Source: Planctomyces sp. SH-PL62
Lineage (GTDB): Bacteria; Planctomycetota; Planctomycetia; Isosphaerales; Isosphaeraceae
DNA: 64,000 bases
Direction: 5' to 3'
NCBI RefSeq assembly: GCF_001610895.1
Contig: NZ_CP011273.1
Coordinates: 1,612,001 to 1,676,000, forward strand
Each line of letters begins with the position of its first letter. Position 1 is the first letter of the stretch. The position numbers and the translations under genes are program-made. Positions 43,143-53,087 of this stretch are shown in pieces. Under the pieces are notes generated by a model. That model did not search any database. It saw only the letters and a program-made list of their open reading frames with translations, and had not been told where the DNA came from.

Positions 43143-44090
43143 TCAGCCCCGCTCGTTGCGGCGGGCGAGGGCGTCGGCGGCGGCGAAGGTGAGGATCACC
43201 AGCCCGGTGACGAACGTCCGGTACTCCTCCGGGAACCCGCTCATCGTGATCTGCGTGCGCAGCGCCTGGAGCAGCAGGCAGCCCGCCGCCGCCCCCAGCA
43301 CGCTCCCCCGACCCCCCTGGAGGGAGACGCCGCCGACGACGCACGCGGCGATCGAGTCGAACTCGTAGCCGGTGGCGGTGTCGGGCTTCGCGACCCGCAG
43401 CCAGCCCAGGAAGAGGACCGTCGCAAGGCCGGTGGCCAGGCCGCTGAGCGCGAACGTCCAGGTCTTGAGCCGGACCGTCCGCACCCCCGCCAGCCGCGCC
43501 GCGTCCGCGTTGCCGCCGAGCGCGTAGACGTGCTGGCCGAAGACCGTCCGCCGCAGGACGATCCACGCCGCGAGCATGGCCGCCAGGAAGATCAGGCCGC
43601 GATAGGGGATGTACGTCGATCCCAGCTCGAAGCCCGAGTCGACGGCCTGGAAGACGCGGATGTTCGCGATCGGCCGGCCCCCGAGCGCGATGAACGCGGC
43701 CCCCCGAAAAATCAGCAGCGTGCTCAACGTCGTCACGAACGGGTTGGTCCGGACCACCGAGACGAAAAAACCGTTGATCGAGCCGAGCAGCAGCCCGACC
43801 GCGAGCGCCCCGGCGACGCACGCGGGCCCCGACCACCCCCACTGCGCGAGGTGGCCGACGGTCGCCGCGGTGAGGGCGAGCATCGCCCCCTGCGAGAGAT
43901 CGAACCCGCCGCCGACCAGCACGAACGCCTGGCCGATCGCCAGCACGCCGACGATGCTCGCCTGCGTCAGGATGCTGGTCAGGGTGCCGGGCGTGAAGAA
44001 CCGTTCGGTCCGCAGCATCAGGACCAGGGCGCCCCCGATCAGGAGGATCTGGGGGAGGCGGCTGAGGACGGATCGTAGCGGGAGCGGCAT
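43143..44090 (-). CDS. rbsC: sugar ABC transporter permease (RbsC family)
   Basis: 315 residues, about nine to ten membrane helices. ILTQASIVGVLAIGQAFVLVGGGFDLSQGAMLAL is the RbsC/AraH signature, and AARLAGVRTVRLKTWTFALSGLATGLATV plus FDSIAACVVGGVSLQGGRGSVLGA contains the coupling-helix region that contacts the ATPase. Follows rbsA by 37 bases on the same strand. Imports a pentose or other sugar; the substrate depends on the binding protein, probably the one at 50-51 kb. Confidence 0.92.
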   Translation of the reverse strand: MPLPLRSVLSRLPQILLIGGALVLMLRTERFFTPGTLTSILTQASIVGVLAIGQAFVLVGGGFDLSQGAMLALTAATVGHLAQWGWSGPACVAGALAVGLLLGSINGFFVSVVRTNPFVTTLSTLLIFRGAAFIALGGRPIANIRVFQAVDSGFELGSTYIPYRGLIFLAAMLAAWIVLRRTVFGQHVYALGGNADAARLAGVRTVRLKTWTFALSGLATGLATVLFLGWLRVAKPDTATGYEFDSIAACVVGGVSLQGGRGSVLGAAAGCLLLQALRTQITMSGFPEEYRTFVTGLVILTFAAADALARRNERG

Positions 44091-44127
44091 GACGGATTCC
44101 CTGGGGCTTCGATTCGAGCGGGCCGGT

Positions 44128-45624
44128 TCAGCCCTCGACCATGGCGGCGACGACGGCGTGCTCCGTGAGCGCGGGTGGTCCGAGGACCTTCGCGACCTTC
44201 CCCGCGCGGAGCACGAGGCAGCGGTCGGCCAGCCGGATCATCTCCTGCGTGTCGGCCGTGATCAGGAGGACGCTCCGGCCCGAATCGGCCAGCTCGTCGA
44301 TCCAGCGGTGGATCGCCTCGCGGGTCTTCACGTCGATCCCCCGCGTCGGCTCGTTGAGGATGAACAGTTCCGGGCTCCTCGCCGCCCAACGCGCCAGCAA
44401 GACCTTCTGCTGATTGCCGCCCGAGAGGGTCAGCACGGGCTGGGAGAGTCTCGACGCGGCGACCTCGAACTTACGGCGCCAGGTCTCCGCCAGCTCGCGA
44501 CGGCGACGTCCATTGATCCATCCCCAGCGGGCCAGGTCGGGATAGCTGGCGATCGTGAGGTTCTCCAGGATCCCCTGAGTCGAGATCAACCCCTCACCCC
44601 GGCGGTCGGCGGGGACCATCGCGATCCCCCGTCGGGCCGCCTCGACCGGGTGGCGGGGCCGGAAAGGGCGGCCCTGCCAGACGACCTCGCCCGCCGTCGG
44701 CCGCGACGTGCCGAAGAGGATGGAGGCCAGCTCCTCGTGCCCCGCGCCGGCGAGCCCGGTGAGGCCGACGACCTCCCCCGGCGCGACGGTCACGTCCAGG
44801 CCCCGGAGCGTCTTCCCGACGGCTCCCGTCACCCGCAGCCGAGGCTCGCCGGCCGGCCTGCGGGGCGATCGCTCGCGCACGTCGACGGCCTCGCCGACCA
44901 TGTGCGCGACGACCTCCCCGAGCGTCACCTCCGAAGCCCGCCACGTCCCGGCCCGCGAGCCGTCGCGAAGGACGGTGATCCGGTCGGAGATCGCGAAGAC
45001 TTCCTCAAGGTGATGCGAGACGTAGAGCACGGCGATCCCCCGGTCGCGAAGCTCGCGGAGGACGACGAACAGCCGCTCGGTCTCGGCCCTCGAGAGCGCG
45101 GCGGTCGGCTCGTCGAGCACCAGGACGCGGACGTCTCGACCCAGGGCCTTGGCGATCTCCACCTGCTGCCGTTGGCCGATCGTCAGCGAGCCGACGCGGG
45201 CCTTCGGATCGAGCGCGAATCCCAGTTCGTCCAGGCGTCGGCGGGCCTCGCGGACCATCGCGCGGCGGTCGATCCAGGGGCCGACGCGTGGCTCGGCCCC
45301 GAGCGCCAAGTTCTCGGCCACGGTGAACTCGTCGACCAGGCTCAGTTCCTGGTAGATGATCGCGATCCCCTCGGCGATGGCCGCGGCCGGGTTCGAGAAC
45401 CGAGCGGGGCGGCCCTCGACGACGATCGAGCCCGAATCGGGCCGAATGACCCCGCCGAGGATCTGGATGAGCGTGCTCTTCCCCGCGCCGTTCTCGCCGC
45501 AGAGGGCGTGGATCTCCCCGCCCCGCAACTCCAGGTCGACGCCTTTAAGGGCGCGGACGCCGGAGAAGGAGCGGGTCAGGCCGTTCAAGGCCACGCGACG
45601 AGGTTCGGGAGAGGATTGCGGCAT
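44128..45624 (-). CDS. rbsA: sugar ABC transporter ATP-binding protein (RbsA family)
   Basis: 498 residues with two ABC domains, as usual for CUT2 sugar importers. First domain: Walker A GENGAGKST, signature LTIGQRQQVEIAKAL, Walker B VLVLDEPTAAL. Second domain: a degenerate Walker A region in GLAGAGHEELASI, signature LSGGNQQKVLLARW, and LFILNEPTRGIDVKT, in which the usual Asp before Glu is Asn. One functional and one degenerate ATP site is normal in RbsA. The stop of lon lies only 35 bases upstream, so read-through from lon is possible. Confidence 0.94.
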   Translation of the reverse strand: MPQSSPEPRRVALNGLTRSFSGVRALKGVDLELRGGEIHALCGENGAGKSTLIQILGGVIRPDSGSIVVEGRPARFSNPAAAIAEGIAIIYQELSLVDEFTVAENLALGAEPRVGPWIDRRAMVREARRRLDELGFALDPKARVGSLTIGQRQQVEIAKALGRDVRVLVLDEPTAALSRAETERLFVVLRELRDRGIAVLYVSHHLEEVFAISDRITVLRDGSRAGTWRASEVTLGEVVAHMVGEAVDVRERSPRRPAGEPRLRVTGAVGKTLRGLDVTVAPGEVVGLTGLAGAGHEELASILFGTSRPTAGEVVWQGRPFRPRHPVEAARRGIAMVPADRRGEGLISTQGILENLTIASYPDLARWGWINGRRRRELAETWRRKFEVAASRLSQPVLTLSGGNQQKVLLARWAARSPELFILNEPTRGIDVKTREAIHRWIDELADSGRSVLLITADTQEMIRLADRCLVLRAGKVAKVLGPPALTEHAVVAAMVEG

Positions 45625-45659
45625 CGTGAGGCGGAGGCTGGAGGACGTTCGGCTCGGGT

Positions 45660-48221
45660 TCAGGGGCGACGGCGCGGGGTCTGGCCGGGGAACTCGGCCT
45701 CGGGTTCCTCGGCGGCCTTCCCCTTCTTGGCCTTCGCCGTGCCCAGCCGGCCCGACGACGGCTTGACCGGGGCGGGCTTGGACTTCTTGGCCGGCAGGTC
45801 GTCGAACAGCCGGGGGAGGACGTCGTCGAGCGTATCCACGAACCGGAAGGTCAGGTCGGCCTTCACCTCGGCGGGCAGTTCCACCAGGTCCTTCTCGTTG
45901 TGGCGGGGGAGGAGGATGGTGCGAATCCCCGCGCGGCGGGCCGCGAGCACCTTGTCGCGCACGCCGCCGACGGGGAGCACCCGGCCGGTCAGCGTGACCT
46001 CGCCGGTCATCGCCAACTCCATCTTGATCGGGCGATCGCGAAGGAGGCTGATCAGGGCGGAGGCGATCGCGACCCCGGCCGACGGCCCGTCCTTCGGCAC
46101 CGCCCCGGCGGGGACGTGGATGTGGACGTCGGTCTTGGCCATCTGCGCGGCGTCGAGCCCCAGGGCCTTGGCGTGGCTGCGGAGGTAGCTCATCGCCGCC
46201 TGGGCGCTCTCGCGCATGGAATCGCCGAGCAAGCCGGTGAGCATCAGGCCCCCCTTGCCGGGCGTGGCCGAGGCCTCGATGAACAGGATCTCGCCCCCGG
46301 TGGGGGTCCAGGCCAGGCCGGTGGCGACCCCCGGGATGCCCGTCCGGTCGGCCAGCTCGCGGAAGTAGCGCGAGGGTCCCAGCAGCTCGGCGACCTGAAC
46401 CGGGCCGACGGTCACCGCCTTCTTCTTCCCCTCGGCCCGCCTGCGGGCGATCTTCCGGCTGACGGCCGCGACCTCGCGCTCAAGGTTCCGCAGTCCGGCC
46501 TCGCGGGTGTAGTCGGAGATGATTTTGCGGATCGCCTGCTCGGTGATCTCCAGGTCCTCGGCGACGAGGCCGTGGGCGTCGAGCTGTTTGGGGATGATGT
46601 ATTTCTGGGCGATCAGGGTCTTCTCCTCCTCGCTGTAGCCGGGGAGGTTGAGCACCTCCATCCGGTCGAGCAGGGGGGAGGGGATCGAATCCAGGACGTT
46701 CGCGGTGGCGATGAACATGACCTTCGAGAGGTCGAAATCCACGTCGAGGTAGTGATCGCGGAACGTCCCGTTCTGCTCGGGGTCGAGGACTTCCAGCAGC
46801 GCGGCGGAGGGATCGCCCCGGAAATCGTTGCCCAGCTTGTCCACCTCGTCCAGCATGAAGACGGGGTTGTTCGTACCGGCCTTGCGGATGCCCTGGATCA
46901 CCCTTCCCGGCATGGCGGCGACGTACGTCCGACGGTGTCCGCGAATCTCGGCCTCGTCGTGCACGCCCCCCAGGCTGACGCGGACGAACTCGCGCCCGAG
47001 AGCCTTGGCGATGCTCTTGCCCAGCGACGTCTTGCCGGTCCCCGGCGGGCCCGCGAAGCAGAGGATCGGCCCCTTCATGTCCTGCTTGAGCTTGCGGACC
47101 GCGAGGTATTCGAGGATCCGCTCCTTGATCTTCTCCAGGTCGTAGTGGTCCGTGTCGAGGATCTTCCGCGCGCGGCGAAGGTCCAGCCGGTCCTTGCTGG
47201 ACTTGTCCCAGGGAAGCAGGGCCAGCCAGTCCAGATAGGTCCGGACGATGGAGTACTCGGCGGAGCTTGGGTGCATCCCCACGAGCCGCTCCAGCTCGCG
47301 CTCGGCCTCGCGCTGGACCTCCTCGGGCGGGTTGGCCGTCCTGATCCGTTCCCAGAGCTCGGCGACCTCGGGGTTCTCCCCCTCGCCCTCGCCCAGCTCG
47401 TCCTGGATGGCCTTGAGCTGCTGGCGGAGGAAGTGGTCGCGCTGGGCCTTGGAGAGTTCGGAGCCGACCTGCTCCTGGATCTTGGTGGAGAGTTCCAGCA
47501 CCGCGAGTTGGCGGGAGAGGAACTGGGAGAGCCGCTCCAGGCGGAGCCGGACGTTGACCTCGCCGAGCATCATCTGCCGCTCCTCGATGGAGAACGGCAG
47601 GCTCGACGCCAGCAGGTCCGCGAGCCTTCCCGGCTCGTGCGTGTTCATCGCCGCGACCTGGAGCTCCTCGGGGATCTGCTGGCTCTGGTCGACCATCCGC
47701 TGGAACAGGCGGTTGACGTGGTGGACCAGGGCGTCGACTTCCACCCCCCCCTCGTCGATCTCCTCCAGCGGCTCGACCTCGCCGATCAGGTACGGCTCGG
47801 TCTGCACGACGTTCACCAGGCGGGCGCGCGTCTGCCCCTGGCAGACGATCCGGGTGGAACCGTCCGGAAACTTGAGCATCTTCAGGACGGTGCCCACGCA
47901 GATCGTCGGGAAAAGGTCGTTCATCCCGGGATCGTCGATCTCGGGATGGAGCTGGCTGGCCAGCCCGACCAGCCGCTCGCCGACCATCACCTCGTCGACC
48001 AGTCGGATCCCGCTGGGGCGGTTCACCACCAGGGGCACCACCGTCTGCGGGAACACCAGGTCCGAACGCAACGGCAAGAGAGGCAATCGATTGGAACGTT
48101 CCGGAGCCGCGCCCGCGGCGGCCGACTCCTCATGCACCCCGTCCGGACCTTCGCGATCCGTCCCCTCTTCCCGGGCCGCCGGACGCTTCCGTGACGACGG
48201 CTTTTTCGTGCGTGCGCCCAT
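45660..48221 (-). CDS. lon: ATP-dependent protease La (Lon)
   Basis: 853 residues. N-terminal substrate domain (LPLLPLRSDLVFPQTVVPLVV), AAA+ module with Walker A GPPGTGKTS and Walker B VFMLDEVDKLG, and a C-terminal protease domain with the Ser in KDGPSAGVAIASA and Lys in GGVRDKVLAARRAG (Ser-Lys dyad). Degrades damaged and regulatory proteins. A Lys/Ala/Pro-rich tail of about 50 residues extends beyond the protease domain. The ATG at 48221 (MGARTKKPSSRKR) is preferred to an in-frame ATG 36 bases earlier. It precedes rbsA by 35 bases. No heat-shock operator was recognised upstream. Confidence 0.96.
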   Translation of the reverse strand: MGARTKKPSSRKRPAAREEGTDREGPDGVHEESAAAGAAPERSNRLPLLPLRSDLVFPQTVVPLVVNRPSGIRLVDEVMVGERLVGLASQLHPEIDDPGMNDLFPTICVGTVLKMLKFPDGSTRIVCQGQTRARLVNVVQTEPYLIGEVEPLEEIDEGGVEVDALVHHVNRLFQRMVDQSQQIPEELQVAAMNTHEPGRLADLLASSLPFSIEERQMMLGEVNVRLRLERLSQFLSRQLAVLELSTKIQEQVGSELSKAQRDHFLRQQLKAIQDELGEGEGENPEVAELWERIRTANPPEEVQREAERELERLVGMHPSSAEYSIVRTYLDWLALLPWDKSSKDRLDLRRARKILDTDHYDLEKIKERILEYLAVRKLKQDMKGPILCFAGPPGTGKTSLGKSIAKALGREFVRVSLGGVHDEAEIRGHRRTYVAAMPGRVIQGIRKAGTNNPVFMLDEVDKLGNDFRGDPSAALLEVLDPEQNGTFRDHYLDVDFDLSKVMFIATANVLDSIPSPLLDRMEVLNLPGYSEEEKTLIAQKYIIPKQLDAHGLVAEDLEITEQAIRKIISDYTREAGLRNLEREVAAVSRKIARRRAEGKKKAVTVGPVQVAELLGPSRYFRELADRTGIPGVATGLAWTPTGGEILFIEASATPGKGGLMLTGLLGDSMRESAQAAMSYLRSHAKALGLDAAQMAKTDVHIHVPAGAVPKDGPSAGVAIASALISLLRDRPIKMELAMTGEVTLTGRVLPVGGVRDKVLAARRAGIRTILLPRHNEKDLVELPAEVKADLTFRFVDTLDDVLPRLFDDLPAKKSKPAPVKPSSGRLGTAKAKKGKAAEEPEAEFPGQTPRRRP

Positions 48222-48432
48222 GGATTCCTGTTCTGCTCTCGCTCTCAAAGGATGCACCGCGGCCTCGCCCTCGGCTCGATCGGCGGGGACGGACCCGTGA
48301 ATTGTGGTCCATCGCCTTCGGAAAGGGAAGAGGGCACCCGACGCCCTCCAGGGTTCCGACGTAAATTCTCAACCTGGCGTCACCTACGACGACCAGCCCC
48401 GTACGGGCCGAGACACCGTCTCGGACAAACGT

Positions 48433-49221
48433 TCACTGCCGCCACCAGTCGTCGTCGCGAGACCCGAAAGCCTGCGAGTCGTGCATCGATTGGAGGACCT
48501 GGAAATTCAGGAACGCGAAATAGCCCATGAAGACGGCGAGGAACAAATTCCCGGTCCGCACACCCAGGAGCAAGGCGAGCACGCCGGCCGTCAGCAGCGA
48601 CAGGATGTGGCTCCGGCGCACGCCGTGGCGTCGGTCGACCTGCGACATGACGATCTGCGAGGCCTGGCCGCCGTCGAGCGGCCAGATGGGGAGCAGGTTC
48701 ACGAGCGTCCAGTACAAGTTGATCTGGAGCAGGTTGAAATAGAGTTCCGCGTTCGTCGAGTTCTGGAGCTTCTGGACCCCGCCCATCACGCTCCCCGGGT
48801 CGGGAGTCAGGCCCACCACCATCTTCATGAAGGCCAGGTGCTCGCCCGGCGTCATCCCCAGGGCCAGGCTCGCGACGATCAGGGTCAGGAGGAACAGGAG
48901 CAGGCCGGCCGCCGGGCCTCCCAGGATCACCGCCAGCCGCTGCCCCGGGGTGCGTTCGGACCCGGAGTAGCAGAGCCCCCCCAGGCTGTAGAGCACGATC
49001 GACGGCGAGCCGCCGAACCGTCGGCCCATCAGGGCGTGGCCGAACTCGTGGACCAGGATCGAGACGAACACGCAGCCGATCCAGAGCGCGACCTTCCCCA
49101 GATCGCCGTCGTTCCAGCCGAGCACCGCCGTGACCAGCCAGAACAGCGGGTGGACGCGCACCGGCACGTTCAGGAGCTGGAACCTCAGGTCGTAGGACGT
49201 ACTCGGCGCGACGCTGCTCAT
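48433..49221 (-). CDS. site-2 protease family zinc metalloprotease
   Basis: 262 residues, five to six membrane helices. The zinc site HEFGH is in VSILVHEFGHALMGRRFGG and the third ligand is in NLLPIWPLDGGQASQ (LDG motif), as in the M50 intramembrane proteases. No PDZ or CBS domain. Members release membrane-bound regulators such as anti-sigma factors; a link to the membrane-tethered sigma factor at 41-43 kb is conceivable but only speculative. Divergent from dapF. ATG 49221 (MSSVAPS) starts just before the family sequence. Confidence 0.88.
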   Translation of the reverse strand: MSSVAPSTSYDLRFQLLNVPVRVHPLFWLVTAVLGWNDGDLGKVALWIGCVFVSILVHEFGHALMGRRFGGSPSIVLYSLGGLCYSGSERTPGQRLAVILGGPAAGLLLFLLTLIVASLALGMTPGEHLAFMKMVVGLTPDPGSVMGGVQKLQNSTNAELYFNLLQINLYWTLVNLLPIWPLDGGQASQIVMSQVDRRHGVRRSHILSLLTAGVLALLLGVRTGNLFLAVFMGYFAFLNFQVLQSMHDSQAFGSRDDDWWRQ

Positions 49222-49369
49222 CAGGATCCTCGCAGTTCCCCGTCGCCGGGCGACGGGCCTGGAAGCGGACTTGGGGTCGAGCCTACAATAGTACCGTCGC
49301 GCCCGCCCCGTCGGCCAACGGATCGCAGTCGGTCCGGGCGGACCACTCCCGGATCTCACCCACCTACCC
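49222..49369. promoter_or_regulatory. divergent promoter region of site-2 protease and dapF genes
   Basis: TACAAT at 49284-49289 on the plus strand could be the dapF -10, and TACTAT on the minus strand at about 49293-49288 could serve the protease gene. The two overlap, and neither has a good -35, so activity is uncertain. Confidence 0.35.
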
Positions 49370-50209
49370 ATGAAATTTACGAAGATGCACGGCCTGGGCA
49401 ACGACTACGTCTACGTCGAGACGTTCTCTCAGCCCGCCCCGGCCGATCCCGGCGAGCTGGCCCGCGCGGTCAGCGACCGCCATTTCGCCATCGGCTCGGA
49501 CGGCCTGATCCTCATCATGCCGAGCGATCGGGCCGACGCCCGGATGCGGATGTTCAACAGCGACGGCTCCGAGGGCGAGATGTGCGGCAACGGCGTACGT
49601 TGCGTCGCCAAGTTCATCCACGACCACGGCATCGCGGCCCGCCCTCGCGTCACCGTGGAGACCGGTCGGGGCGTCCTGACCCTGGACCTGACCGTCGAGG
49701 CCGGCGAGGCCCGGCTCGTGCGCGTCGACATGGGAGCCCCGATCCTCCGCGCCGAGGAGATCCCGACGAACCTGCCGGGCGATCCCGTGATCGACGTGCC
49801 GTTGGAGATCGGCGGCAAGGACTTCCTCCTCACCGCCGTCTCGATGGGCAACCCCCACGCCGTCCTGTTCGTGGACGACGTCGCGGCCTTCCCGCTGGAG
49901 GCTTTGGGCCCGTTGATCGAGCGCCATCCCGCGTTCCCGAAGCGCGTGAACGTCCACGTCGTCGAGGTCGTCTCCCCGAGCGAGGTCCGCATGCGCACCT
50001 GGGAGCGCGGCTCCGGCGTGACCCTGGCCTGCGGCACCGGTGCCTGCGCCGTCTGCGTCGCCGGCGTCCTGACGGGTCGCACCGGCGGCCGCATCCTCGC
50101 CCATCTCCCGGGCGGCGACCTGGAACTCGAATGGCCCGACCGCGACGCCTCGGTCTTCATGACCGGCCCCGCCACCGAGGTCTTCTCCGGGACCTGGCCG
50201 CAGGCGTGA
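49370..50209 (+). CDS. dapF: diaminopimelate epimerase
   Basis: 279 residues, normal length. Converts LL- to meso-diaminopimelate for lysine and peptidoglycan synthesis. Both catalytic cysteines are present: in [15 protein letters not shown] and in [28 protein letters not shown] is the family N-terminus. Full pathway genes are not nearby, as is common. Its presence agrees with planctomycetes having peptidoglycan. Confidence 0.97.
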   Translation: MKFTKMHGLGNDYVYVETFSQPAPADPGELARAVSDRHFAIGSDGLILIMPSDRADARMRMFNSDGSEGEMCGNGVRCVAKFIHDHGIAARPRVTVETGRGVLTLDLTVEAGEARLVRVDMGAPILRAEEIPTNLPGDPVIDVPLEIGGKDFLLTAVSMGNPHAVLFVDDVAAFPLEALGPLIERHPAFPKRVNVHVVEVVSPSEVRMRTWERGSGVTLACGTGACAVCVAGVLTGRTGGRILAHLPGGDLELEWPDRDASVFMTGPATEVFSGTWPQA

Positions 50210-50216
50210 TCCTCGT

Positions 50217-50239
50217 CCTCGCCCCCCGGGGGGGCGAGG
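50217..50239. terminator. strong GC hairpin between converging dapF and rbsB
   Basis: CCTCGCCCCCC and GGGGGGCGAGG form a near-perfect stem with a very small loop, 8 bases after the dapF stop and 25 bases before the rbsB-like stop. It lacks a T run but is well placed to end both transcripts. Confidence 0.55.
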
Positions 50240-50263
50240 TTCCGAGGACGTCGCCGCCCTCGA

Positions 50264-51241
50264 TCAATACGCCGGCTTGTGCTGGTCGACGTTCGCCTTG
50301 TTGATGAGGCGGAGGGGGGTGACGACTTCCTGGTCGACGGTCTCGCCCTTGAGTTTGGCCGCCATGACCTCCACGGCCTTCGCCCCTTGTTCGCGAGGGT
50401 CCTGGAGGATGGTGCAGGCGAGGCGGCCGTCGCGGACGGCGTCGAACGCGGCCTGGCTGCCGTCGAAGCCGAGGACCATCACGTCTTTCCAGCCTTCGGC
50501 CTGGGCAACCTCGGCGGCGGGCAGGGCCATCTCGTCGGACTGGGCCACCACGGCGCGGATCTCGCCCGGCTGGAAGCGACGGACCAGGTCGGTCATGACG
50601 CTCTTGGCCTTGTCCTCCTGGAAGCCGGCGAATCGACTGTCGGCGACCTCGATCTCGGGGTGCTTCTGGAGCACGGCCATCAGGCCCGCGTTCCGCTTGC
50701 GCTGGGGGCTCGAACCCTCGGTCCCTTCCAGGTAGACGATCTTGCCCCCCTTGGGGCCGAGCAGCCGCACCAGCTCCTCACCCTGGAGGACGCCCCCCTC
50801 GGCGTCGTCGGCCCCGACGTAGCTGACGACCTCGCCGCCGTTGATGCGGCGGTTCAACGCCAGGATCGGCACCGAAACGCGATTCGCCGCCTCGACGGCC
50901 GGCGTCAGCGCGTCCTCGTCGCGAGGGCAGAGGATCACGGCCTTGAGGCCCAGGTTAAGGAGCGTCTCCACCTGCGCGATCTGCTTGGCGTCGTCGTCCT
51001 GGCCGTCGCGGACGTCGACCTCCAGCCCCAGCTCCCTGGCCTTCGCCTCCATCCCGTCCTTCATGGCGAGGAAGAACGGGTGGTTGAACGTCGGCAGGAC
51101 CGCGCCGATTCGGCCGGAAGATGACGCCGAAGCCGGCGACGCCCCCCCCTCGGTCGAGGCCGACTTCTCGGCGCAACCGACGGCCAGGGGGGCCAGGAAC
51201 AACAGGAAGGCCAGCTCGGCCGGCCGCTTCATCGGGAACAT
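50264..51241 (-). CDS. rbsB: sugar-binding lipoprotein of an ABC transporter (RbsB family)
   Basis: 325 residues. Signal peptide with lipobox LAVGC, then a Ser/Ala-rich linker and a type I periplasmic-binding-protein fold: IGAVLPTFNHPFFLAMKDGMEAKARELGLEV, DAKQIAQVETLLNLGLKAVILCP, VVSYVGADDAEGG, DVMVLGFDGSQAAFDAVRDGRLACTI. This is the ribose-type substrate-binding family. ATG 51241 has CGGAG upstream; a second ATG nine bases later is possible. Permease and ATPase genes of the matching type lie 5 kb away on the same strand but separated by lon and two unrelated genes. Confidence 0.93.
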   Translation of the reverse strand: MFPMKRPAELAFLLFLAPLAVGCAEKSASTEGGASPASASSSGRIGAVLPTFNHPFFLAMKDGMEAKARELGLEVDVRDGQDDDAKQIAQVETLLNLGLKAVILCPRDEDALTPAVEAANRVSVPILALNRRINGGEVVSYVGADDAEGGVLQGEELVRLLGPKGGKIVYLEGTEGSSPQRKRNAGLMAVLQKHPEIEVADSRFAGFQEDKAKSVMTDLVRRFQPGEIRAVVAQSDEMALPAAEVAQAEGWKDVMVLGFDGSQAAFDAVRDGRLACTILQDPREQGAKAVEVMAAKLKGETVDQEVVTPLRLINKANVDQHKPAY

Positions 51242-51352
51242 GGTTTCGACTCCGGGGCGCGACGCGACGGCCTCGGCGGGTCGCGTTCGGGAAGGTTCGC
51301 CTCGCACGTCGGACCATTGTGCCGCCGGGGCCGGGGGGCGGTCAACGCACCG

Positions 51353-52876
51353 TCAACGGAGTTCCAGCGGCTCGATCGTCACCTTGCCCTGGACCCGGAG
51401 GATGGGCAGGAACGACTCGAACGGCGAAACGCCTTCCAGGCTCGACTCCGAGAGCTTGATGTGCGTGGCGTCCACCTGCGCCTGGTCGAACGACGAGTCG
51501 AGCGCGACCCAGCGGTTGTTGACGTAGACCTCGTGCCACATGTGGAAGCCGAACCCCTTCGCCTTCAGCTCCTTGCTGTCGACATAGATCAGGCCCACGG
51601 CGACCCGCGACGGGATCCCCTTCGCCCGCGACATCGCCGCGGCCAGCACGGAGTGCTCGGTGCAGTCGCCGGTCAGGTTCTGCGCGGCCTCGCTGGCCGG
51701 GGCGAACGTCGTTTCGAAGTTGCTCCGCATGTTCTGGAAGACCCAGTGGTTGATGCGGACGGCCTGGTCCCAGGGGGCCACCGCTTCGGCCACGGCCCGA
51801 TCGGCCAGCCGCTTCACGCGGGCGTCGGCGCTGGTGATCATCCCGTTGGGGCGGAGGAACTCGGGGTCGACGGCCGCGGTCCCGGCCTCGCCGTCGTTGG
51901 GGCCCATCGTCTGGATGATGAGCGTCGCCGACTTGCCGTCGCCCGTGGCCTGGATCGACTGGCGACGGTCGGCGGGGATGATCTTGGCCGGGTCCTCGTC
52001 CTTGTGGGTGATCAGGTATTTGATGTACTGGGTCTGGTACGGGGTGGGGATCTCGCGCTCCGACTTGACGATGGTGCCGCGGATCTGGTCGTACTTGATC
52101 CGGCCGCCGGGGGCCTTGGCGCCCTGCTCGGTGGTCCGGTAGGTCGTCATCCCCCCCAGCAGGTCGACGTCCTGCTTCAGCACCTGGCCGCCGGCGTCCA
52201 CCCAGAGGACCGCGCTCAGCTCGGGACGAGGCTTGCCGTCGAGCGTGGCGAGCTGCTCGATCTTGCGGAGCGGTCGCTTCAGGCCGTCGCCCAGTTCCAC
52301 GTCGGCCGTCGGCCCGGCCTTCATCTCGATGTCCACCACCCGGTTCAGGTCGGGGATGTACATCTTGAGGGTCCGGCTCTCTCCTTCGGTCATCGGCTTC
52401 TTCGCCATGCTCTGTTCGGCCGCATAGGGGCCTCGGACCTCGGGACCCCAGGGGATCACCTGCTCCTGACGCTGCTTGGTCCCTTCGAGGATCAGCTTCA
52501 TCTGACCGTTGACCGCGTCGCCGAAGACCCGGATTTCGTTGTCGCTGGTCAGGGTTCGGGTGTCGAGCCGGAGGACCTCCCCCTCGGGGGTCTCGATCGT
52601 CCCGTACATCATCTTCTGGACCACCACGTCGTCGCCCCGGCGGAAGCTCAGGACGGTGTCGACCCGCACGCGGTTGAGCGGCCGGCCCTTCTCGCTCACC
52701 TTCTCGATGAAGGTGTGGATGTAGCCGATCTTGTTACCGGCGAGGAAGACGGCGTCCCACGCGTCCTCCCCGCGGGCGGGCGCGGTCGACGCGCCCGCGA
52801 AGACGGCGGCGGCGACCGCGAACAGGATCGGCGAAAGCCGCAGCGGACGCAGGCGGCGAAGACGAATCCGGTACAT
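51353..52876 (-). CDS. exported transglutaminase-like cysteine peptidase family protein
   Basis: 507 residues with a signal peptide (cleavage near ARGEDAW). The N-terminal 330 residues are a beta-rich domain of unknown function. The C-terminal transglutaminase core holds the triad: Cys in LTGDCTEHSVLAAAM, His in GFHMWHEVYV, Asp in WVALDSSFDQAQ. Such exported proteins cross-link or cleave proteins or peptides in the envelope. ATG 52876 begins the signal peptide. A 111-base gap separates its stop from the RbsB-like gene start on the same strand, so they are not clearly one operon. Confidence 0.86.
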   Translation of the reverse strand: MYRIRLRRLRPLRLSPILFAVAAAVFAGASTAPARGEDAWDAVFLAGNKIGYIHTFIEKVSEKGRPLNRVRVDTVLSFRRGDDVVVQKMMYGTIETPEGEVLRLDTRTLTSDNEIRVFGDAVNGQMKLILEGTKQRQEQVIPWGPEVRGPYAAEQSMAKKPMTEGESRTLKMYIPDLNRVVDIEMKAGPTADVELGDGLKRPLRKIEQLATLDGKPRPELSAVLWVDAGGQVLKQDVDLLGGMTTYRTTEQGAKAPGGRIKYDQIRGTIVKSEREIPTPYQTQYIKYLITHKDEDPAKIIPADRRQSIQATGDGKSATLIIQTMGPNDGEAGTAAVDPEFLRPNGMITSADARVKRLADRAVAEAVAPWDQAVRINHWVFQNMRSNFETTFAPASEAAQNLTGDCTEHSVLAAAMSRAKGIPSRVAVGLIYVDSKELKAKGFGFHMWHEVYVNNRWVALDSSFDQAQVDATHIKLSESSLEGVSPFESFLPILRVQGKVTIEPLELR

Positions 52877-53087
52877 GACCCTGAACCCTTTCCCTGGACC
52901 AGCATCGAGGCCGACTCGGACGCGCCCGGCGCGCGGAATCCCCCGTGCCACTATCGGCGAAAGCCCGGCGAGGCCTCAAGCTCAAGTCCCGGCCGGCTTC
53001 TCGGCCCGCGCCGCCGCATGCTAGACTGAGGCCCGGCCCCGCCCCCCCAATTTCGCAATCACGACCGCCGGTCGGCTGGACGATGCC

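Noticed and set aside
45900-48194. 764-codon plus-strand frame over lon
   Set aside because: Antisense to Lon, whose AAA+ and Ser-Lys protease motifs are complete.
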